Position numbers and translations under genes: made by a program
Notes under the pieces: model-generated
What the model was told of the DNA's origin: nothing
The model's database searches: none
What the model saw: only the letters and a program-made list of their open reading frames with translations
Source of the DNA: Bacteroidota bacterium
GTDB lineage: Bacteria; Bacteroidota; Ignavibacteria; Ignavibacteriales; Melioribacteraceae
Reading direction: 5' to 3'
NCBI GenBank assembly: GCA_021820065.1
Contig: JAKAEE010000017.1
Location: 1 to 54,590, forward strand
Length of the DNA: 54,590 nucleotides
Part shown: one piece after another, positions 9,150 through 17,735 of the stretch
Numbering within the stretch: position 1 is the first letter of the stretch
Layout of the letters: the number at the start of each line of letters is the position of its first letter

Positions 9150-10463
9150 ATGCGACAACTTGAGATAGAATTTGAACCCGAACACTCCCAATTCTCTCAT
9201 TTACCATACAGCGAACGTTTAAAACTTCTCAAAGACTTCGATCTAAGTTTTATCGGCAAAAACGGAAGACTATCATTACACAACGTCCATTCGTTTCCGG
9301 CTAAATTTCCTCCTCAATTGCCATATACCTTTATCAAAGAGCTAACAAAAGAAAACGAGATTGTTTTAGACCCAATGATGGGTTCCTGTACAACACTGAT
9401 TGAAGCCCTTCGACTAAAAAGAGTCGCTTACGGTTGTGATATTGATCCATTATCCATGTTGATTGCTAATGCAAAGCTAAGTTCCATTGATATTGAAAAA
9501 ATCCATCGCACAGGCAAATCGGTTCTTAACAAGGCATTCAAGAACTTCTCCGTCAATAAATCTAAAATCGAAAAGGGAATTCTTAACTATTTTGATGGGA
9601 AATCTCTAGAGTTTATTAACTACTGGTTCAAGAAAGAAACTCAGCTGGAATTATTTGCGCTTGTACAACAAATCAATAAACTAGAAGACGAAGAGGAGAT
9701 GAATTTTCTAAAATTGATTTTCTCTTCCATCATTATAACAAAAAGCGGTGGCATTTCTTTAGCAACGGATCTGGCACACACGCGACCCCATCTCGCAAAA
9801 GACAAATCACCCGCCTCGGCATTTGAGGAGTTTAACAAGAAGATGTCTTCAACTTTGAAAAATTATATTCCCCTGGAAAAACCAAATTTTAAAATTTTTC
9901 GATCCGATGCAAAAGATATCCCACTTGCCTCTAACAGCGTGGATTTGATTGTCACATCGCCGCCCTATGCAAACAACGCCATTGACTATTTGAGGGCACA
10001 CAAGTTTTCTCTAGTTTGGTTTGGATATTCACTTGAAAACATAGCAGACGTACGCAACAATTCTATTGGCAACAATTCCTTTAAAGGAAAAGATTTGGTG
10101 GCCTTACCAAAAAGATGCGTGGATATTATCAGCCTGGTTAAAAAAGCAGACAACCAGAAGGGAGTTTCTTTGCATTCTTATTATTCCGAGATGCGCGCTG
10201 TAATTCAGGAAATGTTTCGAGTGATAAAAAACAACAAGACTGTTGTTATTGTTGTTGCCTCCTCTGTTATTAAAGGAATCGATACTTTAACTCATGAATG
10301 CATGACAGACATTGGCAAGGAAATAGGATTTAAATTAGTCGGCATTAACCGAAGAGTATTAGACAGAGATCGAAGAATGATGCCTACTCGTTGGCAAAGA
10401 AATGAAACTTCGCAAATAGAAACAAGAATGCACGAAGAGTATGTTATTATTTTTCAAAAATAA
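9150..10463 (+). CDS. DNA amino-methyltransferase of a type II restriction-modification system (probably N4-cytosine)
   Basis: The protein has a motif X-like block (NVHSFPAKFPPQLP, residues 45-58), motif I DPMMGSCTT (residues 74-82, AdoMet binding) and the catalytic motif TSPPY (residues 269-273). These mark an exocyclic amino-methyltransferase acting on N4-cytosine or N6-adenine. The 187-residue gap between motif I and TSPPY may hold the target recognition region. Motif I has Cys where GSGTT is usual. The partner 12 bases downstream is NgoMIV-like; if it cuts GCCGGC, a site without adenine, this enzyme must make N4-methylcytosine. The gene is more AT-rich than valS by eye, and the pair is bracketed by duplicated valS tails. 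Confidence 0.9.
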   Translation: MRQLEIEFEPEHSQFSHLPYSERLKLLKDFDLSFIGKNGRLSLHNVHSFPAKFPPQLPYTFIKELTKENEIVLDPMMGSCTTLIEALRLKRVAYGCDIDPLSMLIANAKLSSIDIEKIHRTGKSVLNKAFKNFSVNKSKIEKGILNYFDGKSLEFINYWFKKETQLELFALVQQINKLEDEEEMNFLKLIFSSIIITKSGGISLATDLAHTRPHLAKDKSPASAFEEFNKKMSSTLKNYIPLEKPNFKIFRSDAKDIPLASNSVDLIVTSPPYANNAIDYLRAHKFSLVWFGYSLENIADVRNNSIGNNSFKGKDLVALPKRCVDIISLVKKADNQKGVSLHSYYSEMRAVIQEMFRVIKNNKTVVIVVASSVIKGIDTLTHECMTDIGKEIGFKLVGINRRVLDRDRRMMPTRWQRNETSQIETRMHEEYVIIFQK

Positions 10464-10475
10464 TGTGGGGATCAA

Positions 10476-11312
10476 ATGTTTGATAAACTAAGAAAGGATT
10501 ATCACAAAACACTTTGTGAAAGTATTCTAAAGACAGACGCCAATGGTGTGCCCTCCAATTCCGATAAACACAGCGACATTAGTGTTGCAATAGCTCGAGA
10601 TATTATTCGACAGATTGGCAGAACCAAAGATATTCCAAGGCAATCTGGTCAAACGTCGGGGAAAATATTCGAAATTGTTACAAGAGATTACTTGGAAAAA
10701 GCATTTAAACTCTTGACACACTTGCGACCCGGCAAATGGATCTTCGAAATTGGAAAAAAGATTGAAGAGTTTGAACAATATGAACATCTATCTCAATTAG
10801 AAAAAGCGCTTGAAAATAATAAAGAATTAAGAGCTACACTTGGAGACTATTTGATCAACCCAGATATTGTTATTGGAAGAAGACCGGTTCAAGATTCCGA
10901 AATTAACAGGAAGAAACATATTCTGGGAAGCCGAAATAAATCTGCGCGACTAACTCCTCTTAGATCTATAAACTCCAATTCCCTTATTCTTCATGCTAGC
11001 ATTTCTTGCAAATGGACAATCAGAAGCGACAGATCTCAAAATGCAAGAACAGAGGGGCTAAATCTCATTCGAAATAGAAAGGGTAAAACTCCCCACATTG
11101 TAATTGTAACCGCAGAACCATATCCGCAAAGAATTGCATCTCTCGCTTTAGGTACAGGAGATATTGATTGCGTTTATCATTTTGCATTGCCAGAATTGCA
11201 AAAAGCCACTCGAGTCTTAAATAATGAAGCGGTCACAGACACGTTAAATCTAATGGTCAAAGGCAAAAGACTGCGGGACATTAGTGATTTGCCTTTCGAT
11301 CTTGCCATATAA
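10476..11312 (+). CDS. NgoMIV-like type II restriction endonuclease
   Basis: The product resembles NgoMIV (known to cut GCCGGC, about 286 residues; this one is 278). The C-terminal half carries the family blocks ASISCKWTIRSDRSQNARTE, GTGDIDCVYHFALPEL and GKRLRDISDLPFDLAI. Expected catalytic residues are all present: E66, D130 (NPDIVIG), the Cys-Lys pair C178-K179, and E193, which sits 14 residues after the lysine exactly as in NgoMIV (K187/E201). I expect cleavage of GCCGGC or a related CCGG-centred site. At least four GCCGGC sites occur in this window (1038, 7311, 13119, 18629), so self-methylation must be effective if the enzyme is active. GGGG precedes the ATG. The family call is from memory of conserved blocks. 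Confidence 0.9.
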   Translation: MFDKLRKDYHKTLCESILKTDANGVPSNSDKHSDISVAIARDIIRQIGRTKDIPRQSGQTSGKIFEIVTRDYLEKAFKLLTHLRPGKWIFEIGKKIEEFEQYEHLSQLEKALENNKELRATLGDYLINPDIVIGRRPVQDSEINRKKHILGSRNKSARLTPLRSINSNSLILHASISCKWTIRSDRSQNARTEGLNLIRNRKGKTPHIVIVTAEPYPQRIASLALGTGDIDCVYHFALPELQKATRVLNNEAVTDTLNLMVKGKRLRDISDLPFDLAI

Positions 11313-11345
11313 CCAGTTGGTTTGTGCACACGAAAAAATAAATTA

Positions 11346-11383
11346 TGGACAAGTTGAAAAGCATTCTTTCCGACCTCAATTAG
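11346..11383 (+). pseudogene. Remnant of a valS 3' end (direct repeat copy 2)
   Basis: Read in frame, this stretch encodes DKLKSILSDLN plus stop, against DKLSSILADLN plus stop at the true end of valS. Codons differ synonymously at several places, so it is a diverged allele and not a fresh copy. An in-frame stop lies four codons upstream of this stretch (TAA ATT ATG GAC), so it is not a gene. It marks the right boundary of the inserted restriction-modification segment. Confidence 0.72.
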
Positions 11384-11444
11384 GACTTATAGAATAAAGG
11401 GATTCTGACTGCATTGCCATATTAACGAGTTTATGTTTATATTG

Positions 11445-11458
11445 TGAACGAGTGTTCA
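11445..11458. promoter_or_regulatory. Probable TetR operator
   Basis: TGAACGAGTGTTCA is a perfect dyad (TGAAC, 4 bases, GTTCA) 16 bases before the ATG of the TetR-family gene. This is the usual size and position for an autoregulatory TetR operator. Confidence 0.6.
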
Positions 11459-11474
11459 TTAGGGCTTTGTAAGA

Positions 11475-12074
11475 ATGAAACTGCAGAACACAAAACAAAA
11501 AATTCTCGACGCATCTCTTGATTTCTTTTCCAAACACGGATATTCCGGCGCGTCAATCCGACAGATCGCGCGTGAAGTCGGAGTACGTGAAAGCGCAATT
11601 TACAATCACTACAAATCCAAAGAAGAAATTTTCAACTCCATTCTCGATGAATTCAAATCCAGAACAATTACTACAAAAATCTTAAGCGATGATCTGCTTG
11701 ACGATCTTGTTAACCCGGAAAAATTTCTTAAGCACTTTGCAGCAAGGTTAATTGACCACTGGAACAGTCCCGACGAAAGAAAATTCATCCGCTTGCTTTT
11801 GATGGAACAGTTTACCAAAATTGGTTCACGTGAATTATCCGTAACCGAACATCTGACGGAATTGCGGTCGATCTGCAAAATGATTTTCGGCGAAATGGCA
11901 AAGCACGGCGTGATAAAAGAAATAGATCCGGAACTGCTTGCCGAGGAATTTACAGCTCAACTGTTTTTTATTAGAACCGAACTATTATCCGGAGATAACC
12001 CGGAGAAAATAAAATTTGTTCACGAAAAAGTTAGCCGGCATGTTGAATTCTTCTGGAACGGAATTAAAGTTTAA
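11475..12074 (+). CDS. TetR/AcrR-family transcriptional regulator
   Basis: Residues 5-55 form the TetR helix-turn-helix (TKQKILDASLDFFSKHGYSG, then IRQIAREVGVRESAIYNHYKSKEEIF), matching the family closely. The remaining about 140 residues form the variable ligand-binding and dimer domain, so the effector cannot be told. A 14-base dyad directly upstream is a good autoregulatory operator. The GAF-phosphatase gene starts 27 bases downstream on the same strand and may be part of its regulon. Confidence 0.92.
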   Translation: MKLQNTKQKILDASLDFFSKHGYSGASIRQIAREVGVRESAIYNHYKSKEEIFNSILDEFKSRTITTKILSDDLLDDLVNPEKFLKHFAARLIDHWNSPDERKFIRLLLMEQFTKIGSRELSVTEHLTELRSICKMIFGEMAKHGVIKEIDPELLAEEFTAQLFFIRTELLSGDNPEKIKFVHEKVSRHVEFFWNGIKV

Positions 12075-12101
12075 CTCTGAAAATTAATTGAAGATCAACT
12101 A

Positions 12102-13400
12102 TTGAAAAATCCGTCTTCAAAAAAGAAATCCGCGGCTTCTAAAAACAATCTCTTGAAGCGGTTGAAATTCTTCGAAGAGATAACACAGAAAATTTTTGAG
12201 AAGAAGCCGCTTGAAAAACTGCTCGATGAAATTATTACTACCAGCAAAACTCTGCTTAATGCCGAAGCGAGTTCTTTACTTCTATATAACAAAAGAGAAA
12301 AATCTTTAACCTTTCATACCGTTACCGGCGAAAAAAAGAAATTGCTGAAGTCCAAAACGCTGAAATTAGGCGACGGTCTCGGGGGTTGGGTTGCAAAACA
12401 TAAAAAGCCGCTGGTGATCTCTGACTGCTATCGCGATGAACGGTTCAACAAAGAGTTTGATCTGAAAACCGGATTCAAAACACGCAATATGATTTGCGTG
12501 CCTATGGTTAGAAAGAATGATCTCGTCGGCGTAATTCAAACAATGAATAAGCGCGGTAGAAAGCCTTTCACAAATGAAGATTTGAAATTGTTTGAAGCAT
12601 TAGCCGCTCAATGCGCGGTTGCAATTGAAAATGCACGGCTGTTTGAATTGGAAATTAAATCAGAGCAGCTGAGATACGAACTTGAAACTGCTCGGAACAT
12701 CCAGATGAAGCTGATTCCTCAAACGCTTCCCGCTTTTTCGGATCTTCAAATCAGCGCTCGATTAATTCCTGCCCGCGAAGTCGGCGGCGATTACTTCAAC
12801 ATCATTAATATAGAGGAGCGCAAAACTCTGTTTCTTGTTGCCGACGTTACAGGCAAAAGCATACCTGCAGCATTGATTGTGTCAACCGTTTACTCGTTCC
12901 TTCAGACCTATTTAATAGTGAACAGACTAAACTTCGAGCTGATGCAATTTGTCGAATCGTTAAATAAGTTCTTGATACATTCGACCGGGTCTGATAAATT
13001 TGTAACAGCATGGTTCGGGTTATACGATCATTCTTCACGAGAAATGAAAAGCATAAATGCCGGACACGATCCGGTTTATCTGCTGAAAGAAAATTTGAAT
13101 GACATAACAGAAATTTCTGCCGGCGGATTAATGCTCGGCAGTATTGAACTGCCTTACAATTACGAAACGGTTCGGTTCGAAAAAAATGATTTGTTGATTT
13201 TTTATACCGACGGAATTCCGGAAGCAATGAATCTACGCGGTGAGGAATTCGGAGACGAACGATTCAAAAATATTCTTCTTAACAATAAAGCAGAATCGAT
13301 TGAAAACATTTCATCGGCTGTGCTAAACGAAATAAAAAAACACTGCGGCAAAGCCGAACAAAGCGATGATATAACATTGGGAATAATCCGGGTGAAATAA
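12102..13400 (+). CDS. GAF domain PP2C-type (SpoIIE/RsbU) phosphatase
   Basis: A GAF sensor domain at about residues 35-185 (LLDEIITTSKTLLNAEASSLLLYN to CAVAIENARLFE) is joined by a short coiled linker (LRYELETARNIQMKLIP) to a SpoIIE/PP2C phosphatase domain. Metal-binding features EVGGDYFN, VADVTGKSIPAAL, NAGHDPVYLL, FYTDGIPEAMN and QSDDITLGIIRV are all present, so the enzyme should be active. Such proteins usually dephosphorylate an anti-sigma antagonist in partner-switching pathways; no partner is encoded nearby. Start is a TTG at 12102 with only a weak ribosome site. The next gene begins 1 base after the stop. Confidence 0.9.
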   Translation: MKNPSSKKKSAASKNNLLKRLKFFEEITQKIFEKKPLEKLLDEIITTSKTLLNAEASSLLLYNKREKSLTFHTVTGEKKKLLKSKTLKLGDGLGGWVAKHKKPLVISDCYRDERFNKEFDLKTGFKTRNMICVPMVRKNDLVGVIQTMNKRGRKPFTNEDLKLFEALAAQCAVAIENARLFELEIKSEQLRYELETARNIQMKLIPQTLPAFSDLQISARLIPAREVGGDYFNIINIEERKTLFLVADVTGKSIPAALIVSTVYSFLQTYLIVNRLNFELMQFVESLNKFLIHSTGSDKFVTAWFGLYDHSSREMKSINAGHDPVYLLKENLNDITEISAGGLMLGSIELPYNYETVRFEKNDLLIFYTDGIPEAMNLRGEEFGDERFKNILLNNKAESIENISSAVLNEIKKHCGKAEQSDDITLGIIRVK

Positions 13401-13401
13401 A

Positions 13402-14358
13402 ATGTTAAACAGAGAGCCAAACAAACAAGACTTACTTGAAACCTACAAAAGAATTAGAAGCTACGTGCATCACACTCCTATTTTTTCTTCACGTTTGATC
13501 AACTTGATGATGGAGTGCAGAATCTATTTTAAGTGCGAAAACTTCCAGAAAGTGGGTGCATTTAAATTTAGAGGCGCTGCAGCCGCAGTTCTTTCGATTG
13601 ACCGCCAGACACTGATGAAGGGTGTTGCGACTCATTCATCTGGGAATCACGCTGCGGCATTATCTTACGCCGCAGGCATGAAAGGAGCTCCGGCTTACAT
13701 TGTTATGCCGCGCACTGCACCGCAGATCAAAAAAGATGCTGTGAAAGAATACCGGGGCAGAATAATTGAGTGCGAACCGACATTGCAAGCACGCGAAGAG
13801 ACATTAGAAGAAGTTATAAAAGAAACCGGCGCTACGTTTATTCATCCTTACGATAATTATTCTGTAATTGCCGGTCAGTCATCCGCTGCAAAAGAAGTCT
13901 TCGAAGAAATTACCGACTTAGATTATATGATAGCTCCTGTAGGCGGCGGCGGATTATTGAGCGGGACATGTCTGAGTGCAAAATATTTTTCTCCAAACAC
14001 AAAAGTTATCGGCGCAGAACCGAAAGGTGCCGACGACGCGTACAAATCGATTCGAGACGGGGTTATCCGCCCTTCCGTAAATCCGAAAACAATTTGCGAC
14101 GGTCTGCTTACTCAGTTGAGCGAAAAAACATTTTCGATAATCCAGAGTAACGTTCACAAAATTATTACCGTGGAAGAAGATTCGATTATTAAAGCGATGC
14201 GGATAATTTGGGAAAGGATGAAGATCATCGTTGAGCCGTCTGCCGCTACAGCCCTCGCCGTTGTTCTTGAAAACAAAAAAAGGTTTGCGAGAAAACGGAT
14301 TGGCATAATTCTCTCCGGCGGAAATGTTGACCTGGAAAAATTGCCGTGGGTATTATAA
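13402..14358 (+). CDS. PLP-dependent threonine/serine dehydratase-like enzyme
   Basis: A fold-type II PLP enzyme of 318 residues without an ACT regulatory domain, similar to catabolic threonine deaminase, serine racemase and hydroxyaspartate ammonia-lyase. The Schiff-base lysine is K55 in AFKFRGA, the substrate loop is HSSGNHAAAL (78-87) and the phosphate-binding glycine loop is PVGGGGLLSG (179-188). The reaction is probably deamination of threonine or serine to the 2-oxo acid. It sits one base after the GAF-phosphatase gene and is surely co-transcribed with it, an unexplained pairing. Confidence 0.9.
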   Translation: MLNREPNKQDLLETYKRIRSYVHHTPIFSSRLINLMMECRIYFKCENFQKVGAFKFRGAAAAVLSIDRQTLMKGVATHSSGNHAAALSYAAGMKGAPAYIVMPRTAPQIKKDAVKEYRGRIIECEPTLQAREETLEEVIKETGATFIHPYDNYSVIAGQSSAAKEVFEEITDLDYMIAPVGGGGLLSGTCLSAKYFSPNTKVIGAEPKGADDAYKSIRDGVIRPSVNPKTICDGLLTQLSEKTFSIIQSNVHKIITVEEDSIIKAMRIIWERMKIIVEPSAATALAVVLENKKRFARKRIGIILSGGNVDLEKLPWVL

Positions 14359-14390
14359 CGCGTTGGTGAGTTCGGAGTCGGTTACAAGAA

Positions 14391-15284
14391 TTATTTAGTA
14401 AACACTTCAATTGCTTTCGGCAGACATTCGACTTCAATCGGCGTGCTGCCCATTAGCTGTCCGTCCGGCGTTAATAATTTTTTGGGGGAAGTTTCAATCT
14501 TCAGATGTTTGACTTGGAATGTCTCGACTTCTTGAAGATGAACGTGCTCGCCGGTAAATATTTTGGGAAGACATTGCAAAAGTCTGATGCGGCCAAGTTC
14601 GTTCAAAAGAGTAACGTTCAAAAATCCGTCATCAAACTGCGCCGATGGAGCCATATAGAAATCTTTTCCGGTAAACTTTGTGTTGGAGATTTCAACAAAA
14701 ACATTTTTTCGTTCAAACATTTTTCCGTCTGCTTCAACTTTCAGATCGAATGATTTCAGCATAATGGTTCGGTATAACACGCCAAGTATATACGAAAGCG
14801 CGCCAAATACGCTTAGTTTCTGAGCGGTTGCGGCAACGTCTGTTACGAATCCAAATCCTAAAATGTTAATGAAGTAAAACTTTTTCCCGTTTGTGCTGAA
14901 CAACCCGACATCAACAAATTTTGTTTTGCGTGATACAAGTATGCCGATGGCGTCTTCCCATTTTTCAGGAAACAAATCTAGATCGCGGGCAAAAGCATTT
15001 CCCCTGCCGATCGGAATTACACCGAGCGGAATTCTTTTGGGGGATTTGTTTTCAAAGTAACCGTTGAGCGCTTCGAAGACCGTTCCATCTCCGCCGGAAA
15101 CGACAATGCCGTCGTAATTTTCAAAGTTGATGCTTCTAACTATTTCTGTTCCATGTCCCGCATATTCGGTTTGCACCGAATCATGCTCAATTTTTCTTTT
15201 ATCAAATTCATTTCTGATCTGTGAGAAATATTTAGCGCCTTTGCCGCCGTGTGAAGCGGGATTGTTCAAGTAAAAAATTTTCAT
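14391..15284 (-). CDS. Diacylglycerol kinase-family lipid kinase (YegS/BmrU type)
   Basis: The catalytic DAGK domain is clear: YLNNPASHGGKGAKYF at the start for nucleotide contact, VVSGGDGTVFEALNG (residues 62-76) as the GGDGT motif, and PLGVIPIGRGNAFARDL as the following loop. The C-terminal half has the two-layer fold with KFVDVG and the TPDGQLMG end block. The enzyme phosphorylates a lipid such as diacylglycerol or a sphingoid base; substrate not decidable. It converges with the dehydratase gene. Confidence 0.92.
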   Translation of the reverse strand: MKIFYLNNPASHGGKGAKYFSQIRNEFDKRKIEHDSVQTEYAGHGTEIVRSINFENYDGIVVSGGDGTVFEALNGYFENKSPKRIPLGVIPIGRGNAFARDLDLFPEKWEDAIGILVSRKTKFVDVGLFSTNGKKFYFINILGFGFVTDVAATAQKLSVFGALSYILGVLYRTIMLKSFDLKVEADGKMFERKNVFVEISNTKFTGKDFYMAPSAQFDDGFLNVTLLNELGRIRLLQCLPKIFTGEHVHLQEVETFQVKHLKIETSPKKLLTPDGQLMGSTPIEVECLPKAIEVFTK

Positions 15285-15355
15285 GAATGGTTCCGACCAA
15301 TTGTTTTATTGCAAGATAAGTTTTTAAGTCGAAGAAATGAAAGATAAAGAATGGA

Positions 15356-15377
15356 AGAGGGGGTCACTGCCCCCTCT
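15356..15377 (-). terminator. Hairpin terminator after the M64 peptidase gene
   Basis: An 8-bp perfect stem (AGAGGGGG / CCCCCTCT, 6-base loop) lies 44 bases past the stop of the minus-strand peptidase gene. On that strand it is followed by a moderately T-rich TCCATTCTTT. Confidence 0.6.
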
Positions 15378-15420
15378 CAAAATTTAGTATGCCTTTTCAC
15401 GTCTTTCGTTTCACGGTAAC

Positions 15421-16893
15421 TTATTCTGTATAGTGTCTAATCACCTTTATCAAATGCTCTTCACAGACTTTACAAAACGGCTTCGTTCCCTTAGAAAACA
15501 TTATACAATCCAGCATCGGGCGGTACATCCCTTTTGCGGAATAACCTGCGCCCTCAAACGCGCCTACTTTGCCCCAGTATTTACTGCTCATCAAATACTT
15601 ATCAACTTCGTCGCTGTGGATTTTGTCTTTCTCATTGTATTCACTCTGCGCGGCATCAATTTCTTTTCGCTGCGCTTTGTTACGTTTCAACTCTGCAATG
15701 TGATTGTTCATCGCGCGGCGTTCTTTTTGCCAGGCGTAATCCATCTTATCATAATTTTCTTTTTCCCATGGAGTAGGAATCTCGATTCCGGACGAGATAA
15801 GATTTTTCCATTTCAAGTTGTCTTTATCAAGCAGCCGCGTAATGTTCGGTTCGACCGGTTCAACATCTTTCGCATAGAAATCATTGTATGCAACATCCGA
15901 CGTGTAATATTCGTCCGCCAATCCACCAAACGAATGACCGAACTCATGCAAGAAGATGTATGGGCTGAACTGGTTATCAGCAGCAAATGTGCAGTAGAAA
16001 TTATAAATTCCGCCGCCGCCGTACCGGGCGCTGTTGCACATAATATAGATTGCGTCGTACGGAACATGTGACGCTAGATCATACACGGCTTTGTTGTTTT
16101 CCGTCAGGATATATCTTTCCGAACCGAGAGAATAAAATCTTGTGCCGAGAACGTTTCCGTGGTAAATGTTCGCGCCGGGTTCGTCAATGCCGCTTTCTTG
16201 CGACGATTTGAAGACTCCGTAAATATTAAACTTGTCCTTCAAGTGCTTGTATGGTTCTTGATTCAAAAAAATGTTTGTGTAGCGTTTTAAATCTTTCTCA
16301 AACTTCTTCTGATCTTTTGCGCTGTAACCGTCGGCAAGAATTACAACATCAACTTTTGTGTGCGGATCGCCGGAGTAATGGCTTTTGTAAACCTTCACGG
16401 AATTGTCTTTCACGGCATCTTTAATTATGTAAAGATCGCCCGGATCGATTTCGGTCGAATAAACTTCGTTGAGTTTATTCTGCTTATCGCGTTTTTCTAA
16501 CACGAACTTAATTTTGTTTTTCGGATATGGAATGATCGCGCTCTCTTGATACGTGCGTTTGATCCCCTTTGCCGCGTCATCGCTGGTTTGATATTCTTTG
16601 AAGTAACTGTCGAATCCTCTCGATAAAATTAATTTGCCTGAGGCTGCATCAAAAACTTTGTAGTAGTAGGCGCCGTTGTTAAAATCATCGATCAAGTTTT
16701 TCAAACTTCCCGCCCAAATTCCGTACTGATAAACGTGATCGAGAGTAACCATCTCGCTGTTTGCATCGCCAATGTGGTAGTAATCGATCCGCATTGTTTG
16801 GTCTGTGAAGTAATCGTTGAAACTAACAGGCTGTGCTTTCATAATCGAAAGAAAAGGAGTAAGGATGACAAAAAGATACTTAACAAATTTCAT
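15421..16893 (-). CDS. Secreted peptidase M64 (IgA-peptidase-like metalloprotease)
   Basis: A 490-residue exported zinc protease. The zinc site HEFGHSFGGLADEYY (residues 316-330) is the signature of family M64, with H316, H320 and a downstream acidic ligand. The core block DVVILADGYSAKDQKKFEKD (182-201) is also typical. A signal peptide is present (KYLFVILTPFLSIMKAQ). The N-terminal about 150 residues match the usual M64 beta-domain. It has its own terminator and divergent upstream space, so it is likely a single-gene unit. Confidence 0.92.
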   Translation of the reverse strand: MKFVKYLFVILTPFLSIMKAQPVSFNDYFTDQTMRIDYYHIGDANSEMVTLDHVYQYGIWAGSLKNLIDDFNNGAYYYKVFDAASGKLILSRGFDSYFKEYQTSDDAAKGIKRTYQESAIIPYPKNKIKFVLEKRDKQNKLNEVYSTEIDPGDLYIIKDAVKDNSVKVYKSHYSGDPHTKVDVVILADGYSAKDQKKFEKDLKRYTNIFLNQEPYKHLKDKFNIYGVFKSSQESGIDEPGANIYHGNVLGTRFYSLGSERYILTENNKAVYDLASHVPYDAIYIMCNSARYGGGGIYNFYCTFAADNQFSPYIFLHEFGHSFGGLADEYYTSDVAYNDFYAKDVEPVEPNITRLLDKDNLKWKNLISSGIEIPTPWEKENYDKMDYAWQKERRAMNNHIAELKRNKAQRKEIDAAQSEYNEKDKIHSDEVDKYLMSSKYWGKVGAFEGAGYSAKGMYRPMLDCIMFSKGTKPFCKVCEEHLIKVIRHYTE

Positions 16894-17035
16894 GACTAAC
16901 TCTCAGATTGTTTTTCTTGTTCTAAAATTAATAGAAAATAGATTTCCGCCAAAGACTCAACTGGAAAGATCATTCCTTTTGACTGTGCAAAGTGAGATTG
17001 AAATCTTTATTTTGAGTCGGTCAAATTGAGGTAAA

Positions 17036-17698
17036 GTGGCGGCGAACTCCAAAATAGTTTTATTATTTCTTCTCTTTGTTGGAACGCTTTACGCGCAGGA
17101 TAACGGGAGGTTTACAATCACGCGCTTAAAATATAACGGCGGCAGTGATTGGTACAACGGTCAATCGGAAGAAGTTAACCTTTTGAAATACGTCGCTCGG
17201 AACACGAACATCAAAACTGATCCCGAATATCAGTTCGTTGATTTATCCAGTGGAAATATTTTCGCTTACCCGTTTTTATTTATGACCGGACATGGAAACA
17301 TCGTCTTTTCAGATTCCGATGCAAAGAAACTCCGCGCGTATCTTGAGAACGGCGGATTCTTGTATGTTGATGATGACTACGGGCTGGACAAAGCTTTCCG
17401 CCGCGAAATAAAAAAAGTTTTTCCGGATAAAGATTTGCAAGAACTTCCATTCAGCTACGGATTGTTTCACTGCTTCTATGATTTTCCGAAGGGCGTTCCA
17501 AAGACGCATGAACACAATGGCAAGCCGCCACAAGGATTCGGAATTTTTATCGGCAACCGTCTCTGTCTTTTATACACTTACGAGAGCAATCCAAGCGACG
17601 GGTGGGACGATCCCGAAGTTCATAACGATCCGCCGGAAAAAAGAGAAGAGGCGCTGAAGTTTGGAACAAATATTGTCGTTTGGGCATTAACACATTAA
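17036..17698 (+). CDS. DUF4159-domain exported protein
   Basis: After a signal peptide (KIVLLFLLFVGTLYAQ) the protein shows a flavodoxin-like or glutamine-amidotransferase-like fold of the DUF4159 family: FTITRLKYNGGSDWYN, LFMTGHGNIVFSD, LENGGFLYVDDDYGLDKAF and FGIFIGNRLCLLYTYE. The start is a GTG at 17036 preceded by GAGG. Function is unknown; DUF4159 genes usually travel with MoxR/VWA/DUF4175-type genes, and here the DUF4175-like gene follows after 37 bases. Confidence 0.8.
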   Translation: MAANSKIVLLFLLFVGTLYAQDNGRFTITRLKYNGGSDWYNGQSEEVNLLKYVARNTNIKTDPEYQFVDLSSGNIFAYPFLFMTGHGNIVFSDSDAKKLRAYLENGGFLYVDDDYGLDKAFRREIKKVFPDKDLQELPFSYGLFHCFYDFPKGVPKTHEHNGKPPQGFGIFIGNRLCLLYTYESNPSDGWDDPEVHNDPPEKREEALKFGTNIVVWALTH

Positions 17699-17735
17699 TT
17701 AATAACTCTTTCACAGAGAAATTTTATAACCGGAA

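Noticed and set aside
9150..11312. Treating the duplicated valS tail as a simple target-site duplication
   Set aside because: The copies differ at many synonymous positions, so a recent staggered-cut insertion does not explain them.
15433..16071. 212-codon antisense frame inside the M64 peptidase gene
   Set aside because: Shadow of the peptidase; the peptidase frame has the zinc motif and signal peptide.
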